Source: Sequoia sempervirens (lineage: Eukaryota > Streptophyta > Pinopsida > Cupressales > Cupressaceae). Taken from it: DNA of 64,000 nt. The translations under genes and the position numbers were made by a program. Shown here piece by piece: positions 1-9,554 of the stretch. The stretch's first letter is position 1. The number at the start of each line of letters is the position of its first letter. Below the pieces are notes generated by a model. It searched no databases and was not told the DNA's origin. It worked only from the letters and a program-made list of their open reading frames with translations. The stretch lies in the NCBI GenBank assembly GCA_007258455.2, contig VDFB02373365.1, positions 221,062,552 to 221,126,551 of the forward strand, in the 5' to 3' direction.

Positions 1-139
1 GTTATTAAATTCTTGAGGCATTACTTTCTCGATGCTCCTCTACTATGGTGAACAATAGGTGTGAAAATAGTGTATAGGAGGTGGTGGCTCTATTGTTGCA
101 GAGGTGATGGAGGCGAGTTTCACGTTTAAAATGAAGAAA

Positions 140-730
140 CAAATCTCACACTTTTATGGAGAACCATCGGTAAATAGACTGATGGGGTGTTTCCTATACA
201 ACGATGAATGATTAGTGCAGTCAGTGCAACTAATTCTAGGAAGAGGATTCGACCAGCTCACACATAGGTACAAAACTAATTTGGACATTTATTTTCTCAT
301 AATGGCTTGGGGCTTAGATTTGGGAGAGCCGATTGAAGTTGTGAAAAAGGTGATGAAGGCACTGGTGCATAAGGATTATCTGGGGGACATGGACTCACTG
401 TTGGAATGGGCGATTTCAGGAGTTGGGATGGATATCAGTGAGGGAATTGAAAGCGAAGAGGATGAAGAAAAAAATAAATGCGTACCCTTTGTGAAATGGC
501 CAGAAGGAAAACATAAAGCCAGATGGAGAGAGGGAGTAACACGTGGGTGGGAGGCTCTGAAATTGATTGTGGAATTAATATAGGTTGAGGCAGTGATAGT
601 GAAGGAAAAGGCTAAAGTGGAATGGATGAAGAAGTTGGAGCAACAACCTCAGAGGAAGAAAAAGAAGAAGAACGAGACCTCTATGGAAACTGTGGCGAGT
701 AGCTCATCTGCAAATCTACAGTTAACATAA
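140..730 (+). pseudogene. Unrecognised ORF remnant with basic C-terminus, broken by two in-frame stops
   Basis: I do not recognise this protein. One frame reads from about position 131 to a TAA at 728-730, interrupted by TGA at 209-211 and TAG at 581-583. The open middle part (215-583) encodes about 122 residues, with a hydrophobic stretch near residues 25-35 (IYFLIMAWGLDLG) and an acidic run EESEEDEEKNK-like near residue 80. After the TAG the same frame gives a lysine-rich tail and a serine-rich end. The TAG sits where CAG would restore the frame, the same decay seen in the retroelements here. The general look (a helical hydrophobic segment, then a charged tail) recalls the accessory ORF remnants at 59.5-61.2 kb and 63.1 kb, so a retroelement accessory ORF is possible. 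That is inference only. Confidence 0.35.
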
Positions 731-3590
731 TCCTCTACCATGAATTTGAGTTTTTTAGCTCTCTGTAGTTAGTTTTTGGGGATTTTACAAAACTGTGGGC
801 AACAAAAAGGAGTTTTTGGTTTACAGGGTAGTTAGTAGTTATTTGTAAAAGATGGTGAATGTAATTTTGAGTGAAAATTTTGATTATGAAATAGTTGTTA
901 AGGACTGGCAGTGAAGTCACTATAGATAAACTGTAAATTTTGAAAATAATGAATATATAAACTCTCTAGCCATACAACTATAATCTCAAAAAAGATTGTA
1001 AATAAGGAAATTAATAGTTTGAATGCAAGTAATCTATGTCAATTGTCAAACATTAATATTCTCCAATTGTCACCTAAACCTGATTTAATAAGTAATAAAC
1101 ACTTACTAGTAATCATGCCTTCCCACCAAAGTGGCTCATATAGGTAAGAATAACCTCCCACTCCTACAATAATTTTTTCATGGTCACTATTAGTATGTAA
1201 AAATAAATTTGGAAAGAACAAAGTTGCAAAGATAAAATAGAATGAAGACTCTAGAGAAGCTATTTTCACATTGTAGGTTTCTGACAATCCAACATGACAC
1301 TGAAGCTTAGTGTTTGATTTTTGTTCAATACAAAAAAAAGAACTAAGCCATGGGATAGAACATTGAAATCAATTTATTTTTCAAAATAAGTTGGTATACT
1401 CAAATTTGAAAGGAGATGAAAGCATAATCAAAGAAATGTGTTAAAAGGGCACCTCCATTTACATGTAGTGCAAGTGGCAATTGTCTAAATTTTGAAGCTC
1501 AATAGTGAACTTTTATTTAAAATTGAAATATAAATGTCCTTATTTGATCAAAAGTAACTAGTAGATAAAGCTAACTAGTTCAAGGTATTCACTATCATGT
1601 TTACACATTCCCTAAGTATCTACTAAAAAATAAATCTTGCGTAGAATGTATATATTTCTAATTTGAAGATTATATTTATAGTCATGGAGAGTTACATGAG
1701 GTATAGGTCAGGTCTCTAGCTAATATATAATTGGTGCAAATCTAAGGTCTTAAATTGTCCTGCCCAATAATCTTTGTTCCAATCTATAAATGCCATAAAA
1801 GATTGAGGCTTATCCTTTGTTGTTCTCAAATTTTCAATCAAACCATCTTAACCATATCATACTAAAAGTCTGTTGTCAGGACCAAAAAATGTAAATTTTG
1901 AGAGTTCCACTCAATCTTAAGGCCAAAAGCATAACATCTGGCTTAAAATAGGTAAAAACCAAAATCTTCAAATAGTACAATGATATCTTCAACAAAACCC
2001 TAAGTACTTAAATCCTTCCATGGTTTTTTGTTGATGTAATTAAATTATCACAGATGATCTAAAATGTCAATGAGCCATCATTTTTAATGTAAGTTGTAAG
2101 CCCTAAAAACAAGTCATTCAGTCATCAAGGTAAATACATGTCTGGAACATGGGTGAGGTAACAGTCATCAAGGTGATTACATGACTAAAAAAAGTGTGAG
2201 GTAATAAAAGGAACAAGTGTGAGGTAACAGAAGGAATTATACCTCTATCCTCATCACCCAAATCAAGATTTGAGGCAAGCAGAGGAATGTAGCCTACTCA
2301 CTACTTCTGCACAACAAACTTTAATCTATAATTTCTTTATAAATGTTTTAAAAAATAATGTCATATGACCACCAACATAATTTCAACTTTAACAGTTATA
2401 TGATTTGTCATCAACACCATCTCATCACAAAACCATCAGTTATAATTTAATCCTGACTGAGGAAATACATACCCGGTACATCCTCTTCAATACAAGGAAG
2501 GTGAGCTCAGTCACTTGTTCAAGCCAACAAGTACTCCACAACCTCTCTCCTCATAGCAAATAACACCCCTTGAGTTCTCTCAATGGACCCTTCTTCCCAT
2601 CAAGCTTCAATATGATGGAATTTTTTTGATGCAAAGCAATTTGGCTTTGAACAAATCATCACAAAACAAGCTGATTCAAACAACCAATTGATTCACAAAA
2701 CTCTTCCAAATCACTCCTTTGCAAAAAATCTTCAACTCATCTAGTAGGTCTGCAAACCCAATTTTTTTACTTTATCTCACAATGAACCACTCAACAATCA
2801 ATCTATCTACTCTTTTAGACACCCTTTAAGGAAAACTATAACTTACCTTCAAAACCATCATGGGTCACTTTGGACCATCTCACACAAAACCTAGAAACAA
2901 TGTTGTCCTAATAGACCAATTAGGTCTCTGTTTCAAAGGAGGTACCTCAAATTCTTTCCTTAAACTCCAAAGAACCACTCAGATATTATTACCAGTCAAC
3001 ATAGGGCCCTAATCAACAATTTTTAGATGTGAGAACTATCATCTAACCTTTGTAACTAAAAACCCTCACTTTACACTAGCTTAGGGTAGGGTTTATTGAA
3101 AAATGACATTACCAACCTCTCACAGCTCTGCCACCACCTCCAACACTCTTCATTATGCCTGCACATGCTTACAATATGAACTGGTCAATCATGACCTTAT
3201 TAATGACTTCTAGACTCAAAACTCAAACTGACCTAAGACCTCCATGAATCAACACTTCACAAATACCATGGTGTGCTTGCACCAGTTTTTAAACATTTAA
3301 TTCAAGAAGAAATAGAGCTATTTAGATATACAAGTCAAAATCAAATACATTTTTACATTTATGTATTGGTATTGCAAACTCTTTTATGAAGGCTCAGAGT
3401 AGGGTTTGCCTAATTGGTACCTCTAGATTCTAGGTTAGAATCTTACAAGACTTAAATAGTGTACATACCAATCTCCACTTTACTATCACAACCACCTTTG
3501 TTACTATTTTCCCTCTCAATCCACCACAGTACCATTGCCAGGAGTCACCCAAAGGTCTCTAGTAGATGATAAGGTGTAATCAGCAAGAGG
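731..3590. other. No gene seen; AT-rich sequence with short local repeats
   Basis: Both strands are full of stops and I recognise no domain. Around 2118-2240 there is a short imperfect direct repeat (GTCATCAAGG followed by a TACATG-type segment, then GTGTGAGGTAA twice). Nothing else here is supportable. Confidence 0.5.
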
Positions 3591-3675
3591 GGTGTATACC
3601 TCTGTCCCAACCACAAAAGTTTTTTGTGGTCAGGTAAAACCCCACCTTGAAACCCCAAACCATATAAACTCAATG

Positions 3676-4225
3676 CTCCACGGGGACCCGTCCCCTACCT
3701 TGGTACCCATGTCCCCATCCTGGAAACATTTCATGGACTTGGGGGAGTCAAAAACTTCCCCTTTCCTTTGCATCTGACAATGACACAAACTTGAGCTCCA
3801 ATTTTGATACAGACCTACCAGTTGAATCTACTGATTAGGGACAACCATATATTTTCTATGTTTTTGTCATTTTATAGTTGAAACTTGAAGCCTTTGGGTA
3901 TTTCTCTATAATTCTTATTTAATATGTATGCACATTGACAATAAAAGAATTTGAATTTTGTTACTTTGTTTGTCAATTCTTATGTGAAATATCAATTCAA
4001 GTCTAACGTTATGTATTAATCTTCTACAATGCCTATGATGAATGCTTTATCAATGTTTTGATATGAATATTTGAAATTTCTCTATATTTTTAAAAGTTTC
4101 CCTATTTTGTATAGCCGTCCCCTACCGTCCCCTAAAAAATGACCCAAAAGCACCCCTGTACCAAAAAAATGTCCCACCGTCCCCTGTCGTCCTCGTCCCT
4201 GAAACTTGGGGGAGCATAGTATAAA
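3676..4225. repeat. Two short G/C-rich GGGGACGG-type segments flanking an AT-rich spacer
   Basis: Positions 3676-3770 and 4108-4220 are islands of CCGTCCCC/GGGGACGG words in otherwise AT-rich DNA. Each contains a CCCCCAAGT-like word on the minus strand. They are in the same orientation, so they are not terminal inverted repeats. Their origin is unknown; they may be remnants of a DNA transposon or of a GC-rich coding exon. Confidence 0.3.
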
Positions 4226-4325
4226 CTTGATTTTACAAAAAAAGACATTCAGGCATACCGGAAAATCTGACTCTACAACATTGAAAACACCAAATAACAA
4301 TAGCTATAGGAAAAACTAGCTTAAG

Positions 4326-4762
4326 TAGACAATATATGAAAGATGTGGAATCATAGACAAAACACCTAAATTGTTTGACAAAATGCCTCAAAGAGATGTC
4401 ATCTCATGGAATGAAATGATTAATTGCAAAATGTGCAAAAAATGGATTTTGCAAGGAACCTCTCAAAATATTTTAATTAATGAAGCACTCTGGAACACAT
4501 CCTAACATTGTAAGCTTTGCTTGGGTTCTAGGTGCATGCAGTCATGCAGGTTTAGTGGATGAGGGCTGCACATACTTCACACGTTAGTAACCCTTATTGC
4601 ATTAGAATTTACATATATAGTTGATCATTAGGTGTGCATGGTTGATCAACTATTCATATTTTTAGTTGGATCCTAAAAATGCTGCAGCTTATGTTCTTCT
4701 CTAAAACATTTGTACGGGGTTCAAATAGTAAAGAGAATGATGAAAGATAGAGGAATTAAAAA
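4326..4762 (+). pseudogene. PPR protein (E-subgroup) pseudogene fragment, copy 1
   Basis: Pieces of a pentatricopeptide repeat protein can be read here in shifting frames. They are RCGIVDKTPKLFDKMPQRD followed by VISWNEMI, then PNIVSFAWVLGACSHAGLVD (from about 4500), then DPKNAAAYVLL and a MMKDRGIKKIP-like segment (4660-4770). This order (35-residue repeat, CSHAGL repeat, then the E-type tail) is that of plant E/DYW-class PPR proteins, which act in organelle RNA editing or processing. Frameshifts, a TGA near the start and a TAA in the tail make it non-functional. The copy is too short for a whole gene, which would normally encode 500 or more residues. Confidence 0.7.
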
Positions 4763-4935
4763 GATACCTAGATGTTATAGTTGGATATGCTCTAGTAGAC
4801 ATATATGCAAGATGTGGAATCGTAGACAAAACACCTGAATTATTTGACAGAATGCCTCAAAGAGATGTCATCTCATGGAATGAAATGATTGATTGCAGAA
4901 TGTGCACAAAATGGATTTTGCAAGGAACCTCTCAA
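4763..4935 (+). pseudogene. PPR pseudogene fragment, copy 2 (tandem partial duplicate)
   Basis: Positions 4796-4930 repeat 4326-4450 almost word for word and stay open longer. They read VDIYARCGIVDKTPELFDRM, then PQRDVISWNEMID, one PPR motif. The copy joins directly onto the E-type tail of copy 1, so the unit was duplicated about 470 bp downstream. After about 4930 the similarity stops. It is a fragment of the same family with no visible promoter or exon structure. Confidence 0.65.
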
Positions 4936-5780
4936 AATATTTTCCCAAATTTGAAGATCTCTAATGTTTAAGGTACATTTTTCCCAAAATAGCTTGACAC
5001 ATTTTCTACCCATGCCCTGTTGTTCTTTATCACCATTTTGCTTCAATTTCCTGGCTCTAAACCAAATCATGATGATCAGAAAAGTAATCCCAATCTTCTA
5101 AGTACACTTGTATTCATGTTGGGTTGTTTTAAACGAGATTTGATTGAGTTTGAAACACCCATTCAAGTCTATTTGGTTCCAAACAAAAATTTCCATATCA
5201 TCTGAAACAAAACCCCTAAACTCCATCTATTGCATTCTGACAGAAATGGCTAGAAGACTTCACACACCAAGGGTTCATCAAATAGTACAAAGAAATAATG
5301 CAACTAAGAAAAAATGCATGGAAATTAGAAATAGTAGTGCAACAACTAAGAACAATTATAATAGGTGAAATCCATGGTTAGTATAACATTCTTCGTGACT
5401 ATTGAGTATAAAAGAACATATTTGTTGATTTAGAATTCTATCAACAAATTAGTTGTGGTGTAGAAATTCTTGTCTGGGATGATACATGATTCGGTGCCAT
5501 GGAGGCTGTATATTATTGGGGAGATCTTCTAGATACATTTATCCAGTTCTCTCTTTCGCCAAGGATTGGTTTTGTAAAGTGAACTCTCGGCGGGGCTTAT
5601 TTGACCCAATTCAGATTTTCTCTGCTGGGTTTAAACTAATTTGGTCAAGATCCATTGGGCCAAAAAAATCCTTCTTCCATTAGATGATGTGTCAACAAAA
5701 AGTTTCTTGGTAGTTCTTGTTAGTCTCTAATTCTAATGCTTGTTTGGTCTATGATAGTAGAACAAACTTATTTGAAAAGA
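4936..5780. other. No gene seen
   Basis: Only short ORFs without recognisable domains occur here. The stretch leads up to the foldback element and may be flanking or intronic sequence of the COG1 pseudogene; I see nothing that decides this. Confidence 0.4.
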
Positions 5781-5782
5781 CT

Positions 5783-6298
5783 ACCTTATCGGTCTATCGG
5801 CCGAGCGTGTCTTCCAGTTCCAACGATGTATCGACGGTTCTTTTTTTTCATGGGCATGAGGATCTTCTATCTATGGGACGAGGTCCCCTATTCCCGTGAT
5901 GGTTCGATGGGGATGTCGTCGGTGGAGTTTGTGCCCATCGTTGGAACCTATTTTTTCATTGGCGTGAGGATCTTCTATTAGCGGGATGAGGTCTCCTGTT
6001 CTCACAATGGTCTGATGGGGATGTCGTCAGTGGAGTTTGTGCCTGTCATTGATTCAATGTCGGGAATGAAATCCACTAACGACATCCCCATCAGACTATC
6101 GCGAGAATAGGAGACCTCATCCCGCCAATAGAAGATCCTCACGCAACCAACGACGGGCACAAACTCCACCGACAACATCCCCATCAGACCATCGCTGGAA
6201 TAGGAGGCCTCATCCCGCCAATAGAATATCCTCACGCCGATGAAAAATTAGAACCAACTAGAACTAGAAGACATGTTTGACTGATAGATCGATAAGGT
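5783..6298. mobile_element. Foldback / inverted-repeat element of about 515 bp
   Basis: A unit of about 100 bp containing GAGGATCTTCTAT, then GATGGGGATGTCGTC, then GTGGAGTTTGTGCC occurs twice on the plus strand (5850-5946, 5960-6050). It then occurs twice reverse-complemented (about 6062-6150, 6160-6236). The symmetry continues outward: ACCTTATCGGTCTATCGG at 5783 faces the complement of a GATAGATCGATAAGGT stretch ending at 6298. The transcript of either strand would form a hairpin with arms near 250 nt. No transposase ORF is present, so it would be a non-autonomous foldback or MITE-like element. No clear target duplication is visible. It ends only about 14 bp before recognisable COG1 coding sequence. 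Confidence 0.7.
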
Positions 6299-6311
6299 GG
6301 GGGAAGTCAGC

Positions 6312-7010
6312 TCCATTTTTTGTAATGTGGTAAGAGTCATATAGGTAACGCTATGTTAGGCTGGGGAACTCTTCTTGGAGGTTCAAAATGATTTGCCTCT
6401 TTTTTATAAGACTGTATTGGAAGTGCCACCTAAATCAAAGTTGTTTGGTGGGATTCCAAACCTAGACAATGAGGTGTAGTTGTGGAAATCTCATAGAGAG
6501 AAGCTACAAGCTACCATGATGATTTTGTCGAGTGAATTTATATTAGAGTCTTGCTTAGCATGGCTTAAGACATGTGCAAATGATATTCTCTTTGCAGATA
6601 GGCTTGGGGGAAAGTATTTGCTTGATCTTGTGAAAAGTAGCAAGGAACTTGCAGAGAATGAGACATTGATAAGAGAAACATTGGAAAATCTGGATGCATT
6701 TGAAGGGAGCTTGGAGTGGCTAAAAATAGTTTTTGGTTCAAATGTTGAGTTTCCATGGCAATGCGTGTGTGAGATTGTTTTGAAGCACTCAAAGAGTCCA
6801 TGGGATGAACTTTTTAAAAGCCTGTTTGTTAGTAGGATGAAAAAAATAATAGCTGATGGATTTGCAGATCTGCGTGAGAGAGTTAAGGTTGGTAAATGCC
6901 TTGAAGCCATAGTTACATCTCTGGCAAGTTACAAAGATGTTGAAACCCATTTGCACAAATTAACTACTAGTGAGGGCTGGCTTGTCAAGAGAGGGGACCT
7001 AAAAAGTGTC
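6312..7010 (+). pseudogene. COG1: COG1 (conserved oligomeric Golgi complex subunit 1) pseudogene, copy 1, 5' part
   Basis: COG1 is a lobe-A subunit of the COG tethering complex in retrograde Golgi traffic. One frame runs from about 6312 to the LTR at 7011. It begins SIFCNVV, continues [20 protein letters not shown], then [12 protein letters not shown] and LWKSHREKL, and reaches RGDLKSV at the insertion point. I recognise this as the central part of plant COG1 from general family knowledge. TAG stops at 6342-6344, 6357-6359 and 6477-6479 all stand where CAG (Gln) would fit, so it is a pseudogene. The frame resumes after the 25-kb insertion at 32073. A database search would settle the family; I am fairly sure. 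Confidence 0.75.
7006..7010. repeat. Target site duplication of element A, left copy (GTGTC)
   Basis: GTGTC lies just before the TG of the left LTR and again just after the CA of the right LTR at 32073-32077. The uninterrupted COG1 duplicate at 33731-33735 has a single GTGTC followed by AATTTAC, confirming the empty-site sequence. Confidence 0.93.
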
Positions 7011-7370
7011 TGTGTGTGTGAAATATGGGATCAAATCTAAACTAAATTCAACAACACAATCAATAAAACATTAAATCAAAGAAGCTTAAAATAAGATTAA
7101 ACAAATTATCAAACTCTTATCGCAGCTTCTTCGAAGTCATCTTATTGCTCTCTATCTCCAGTGTTTCGTCTTTGCTCAAGTTGCTCTCAGATTTGAAATT
7201 CCAAGCTCAATGAAGTAGGCTACTAAAGAATGAGATTTAAAATGCATACTAATGCTAAATGCAAGATTATGCTATGATAAGAAATATTGCTAAAATGCTA
7301 AAATTTGCAAGAATGTAAGCATATTGCTGTATTCGTCCTGTGTTGTAACCAATGCTTGGATTTGCACGTG

Positions 7371-7380
7371 CATTTATAGA
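7371..7380 (-). promoter_or_regulatory. Putative TATA box in element A 3' LTR
   Basis: The minus strand reads TCTATAAATG. The equivalent in the 5' LTR at 31335-31344 would drive the genomic RNA. It lies about 360 bp before the LTR end, downstream of the hairpin series. No start site can be seen from sequence alone. Confidence 0.5.
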
Positions 7381-7599
7381 GTTTTTCGAAGATTGCGATT
7401 GGATGGTTTGGTCAACGACTATGATAATTCCTGACAGATCAAATGGTTGAAGATAAATGAGATTTAATAGAAAATAGAAGAAAATGAATAAAGCCAGATT
7501 TTTCCATTTTAATGGAAGAGATAAGATGTGATGATTTAAAAATCATCTTTTTAGAAGAAAGATGGAAAGAGATAAGATGAGATAAATAATGAATTATCT

Positions 7600-8095
7600 A
7601 ATTCAATTATTTATTTATGAGTGCATGTTGGTTTTTCTTAAATAGATAAATATTTAAGATTTTGAGGAAATTAGAATATTTCATAATTAAATAGAATATC
7701 TAATTATGATTTGAAGAAAGCAGAAGATCTTTAATCAAATAAAATATTTAATTAAATTTGAAAGAATGAAATTAATTAAATAAAAGTATTTAATTAATTA
7801 GAGGAAAGTTTTAAAATAGAAAGAAAAGAGATATTTAAATTTAATTAAAAAGATTTAATTAAATTCAAAAGAATGATAATTAACTTAAATAAATAAAATG
7901 TATTTATTTAATTTAATCAAGTAGAATGTGGAATAATTAAATAAAATAGATTTATTTAATTATGGTGGGAGAATAAAATGAATGAATACTATAATTAAAT
8001 TGATTAAATTTAATTACGTATAGAAGACCTTTAGAGGAAATAATTAAATAATAAATATTTAATTAAATGTCAGGAATAATTAAATATGACCAATT
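7600..8095 (-). repeat. Series of AT-rich palindromes in U3 of element A LTR
   Basis: Successive inverted repeats of AATTAAAT/ATTTAATT type, each roughly 15-35 bp, are separated by short purine-rich spacers such as GAAAGAATGA. The same arrangement recurs in the LTRs of B and, shorter, C, and around 39.93-40.15 kb. Confidence 0.75.
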
Positions 8096-8108
8096 TTATG
8101 GATATGCA

Positions 8109-8125
8109 TTTTGCCCCTCTTTGAA
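8109..8125 (-). promoter_or_regulatory. Polypurine tract of element A
   Basis: The minus strand reads CTTCAAAGAGGGGCAAAA directly abutting the LTR. This is the expected plus-strand DNA primer site. Elements B (20204-20220) and C (44413-44430) have nearly the same purine run. Confidence 0.85.
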
Positions 8126-8593
8126 GTGATGTGTGAAACGCATTGCTTCTAAGAAAAAAAAAAAAAATTGTTGCCCCTGATATGTTTTTGATGCTGATGC
8201 TGATGATGCCCCCTCCAGAGGTAAATCACGGATGAGAAGAGTCTGTTGGGGAGTTAGTGATTTAGCTTCCGATAAGTGATGTAAAAGATGCCCAAGATTA
8301 AAGTGAAAACAAAAATGCCACCAAAAGTCCACCTTAATTGACCTATGTAAGGTAAAAAGGTGAAAGTAAAAGTCATTTTCACTCTTTTGCTACAGTGATT
8401 TGGATATTCTGACAGTGACTCAGCAAGATGTCGATTCCCTATCACACTCACAGATTCGAGCGGGCATGACGATTTCAGAGACTAGCAGCGTATGGACCAC
8501 CGGTGAGTCGATTAAACCTCTTGTGATTCGAATTTGCATAATTTTCATCAATTTTTGTACATTTTTTACGTGGATTTAGGTTTAGAAACACCA

Positions 8594-9027
8594 TTTTAGC
8601 GCATCCGTGAACCTGTTTTAGCACATACGAAGTTTCTTTTAGCGCATCTAGGGTGTTCTTTAGCGCTTTTAGGTGTAGGGAAAAAAACACGCAGTCTAGC
8701 GCATCTAAAGTATAGAGTAGTGCTTCTAGGGTAGTAGGATGTGTAGGGCACTTTAGCGCATCTAGGGCATAGAGTAGTGCATCCAGGTATCGGCTAGAAC
8801 AAAAGCAGAGTAGCGCTATTAGGGTACAAAGTAGCGCATACGCAGGGTAGTTTAGCGCATTTAGTGTTTTAGCGCTTCAACAAGATGAAATAGCGCATAG
8901 GCTGCTTAGATTAGTGCATTTAGGGTTTTAGCGCTTTTAGGAAATGAAGTGGCACTTTTAGGGTTGCAAAAACCCGTCGAATGAGTTTTAGCGCATATGA
9001 GGTGTAGATTAGCGCATCTAAGAAAAT
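8594..9027 (+). repeat. 21-bp-phased TTTTAGCGCAT array, element A, LTR-proximal at the 3' end
   Basis: About 18-20 copies of TAGCGCAT or variants (TAGTGCAT, TAGCGCTT, TAGCACAT) are present. Many are exactly 21 bp apart, for example at 8595, 8616, 8637 and 8658, with some units interrupted. The motif reads 5'-TTTTAGCGCAT-3' on the plus strand here, but on the minus strand at the other end of the element (30458-30877). No protein is recognisable in it. Confidence 0.85.
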
Positions 9028-9139
9028 TCTGGTAGAATGCCAGGATGAAAAAAAATGATGGTCTATATTGCGTTCTTGGTCAATAGATAAAGAAAATATT
9101 TTTCCATCATGTTGATAGTTGATGATTAACTGATAACTT

Positions 9140-9295
9140 TGCTTCCTCGATTAGAAGACAAAGAGTAAATGCCTGATAGGACTTTTTGATAAATTTGTTT
9201 CCTGCGGTAGAAAACAAATAGTAAATGATTGATATGAATTTTGATAAATTTGCTTTCGATGATAGAAAACAAATAGTAAATGATTGATGTGAAAA
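9140..9295. repeat. Imperfect tandem repeat of about 55-60 bp, element A
   Basis: Three successive units share TAGAAGACAAA or TAGAAAACAAATAGTAAATG, then TGATATGAATTTTGATAAAT. They follow the 21-bp array and precede the GATATGGGTCAC repeat. No coding function is seen. Confidence 0.65.
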
Positions 9296-9344
9296 TATAT
9301 TTGCATTTATGTTTGAAATACAAATAGGATGATGTTTTGATTGT

Positions 9345-9490
9345 GTGATATGGGGCACTGATATGGGTCACTCACATGATATGGGTCACTTGATATGAGT
9401 CACTTGATATGGGTCACGCACATGATATGGGTCACTTGATATGAGTCACACACATGATATGGGTCACTTGATATGGGTCACTTGATATCA
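9345..9490 (+). repeat. Tandem repeat TTGATATGGGTCAC (14 and 18 bp units)
   Basis: About ten units of TTGATATGRGTCAC alternate with the longer form CACATGATATGGGTCAC. They lie between the 21-bp array and the antisense ORF. Element C has an unrelated tandem repeat at the matching place (45485-45610). Confidence 0.85.
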
Positions 9491-9554
9491 TAGAGCACAT
9501 GCTAGGAGTCCTTGGTATGAGTCTACTTAGTTGTCATTGTGATGATAATAGGAG

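Larger units (their letters stand above)
7011..8108 (-). repeat. Element A 3' LTR (left copy)
   Basis: This copy matches 30975-32072 over its full 1,098 bp. Read on the minus strand, a run of AT-rich palindromes (8090 down to about 7600) precedes a TATA-like TCTATAAATG (7371-7380). This places U3 at the right side of this copy. It ends beside the polypurine tract at 8109-8125. Confidence 0.92.

Noticed and set aside
3676..4225. Terminal inverted repeats of a DNA transposon
   Set aside because: The two G/C-rich segments are in the same orientation and no target duplication is visible.
6491..6910. Minus-strand ORF of 139 codons opposite the COG1 exon
   Set aside because: The plus strand matches COG1 in one continuous frame; the reverse frame has no recognisable domain.
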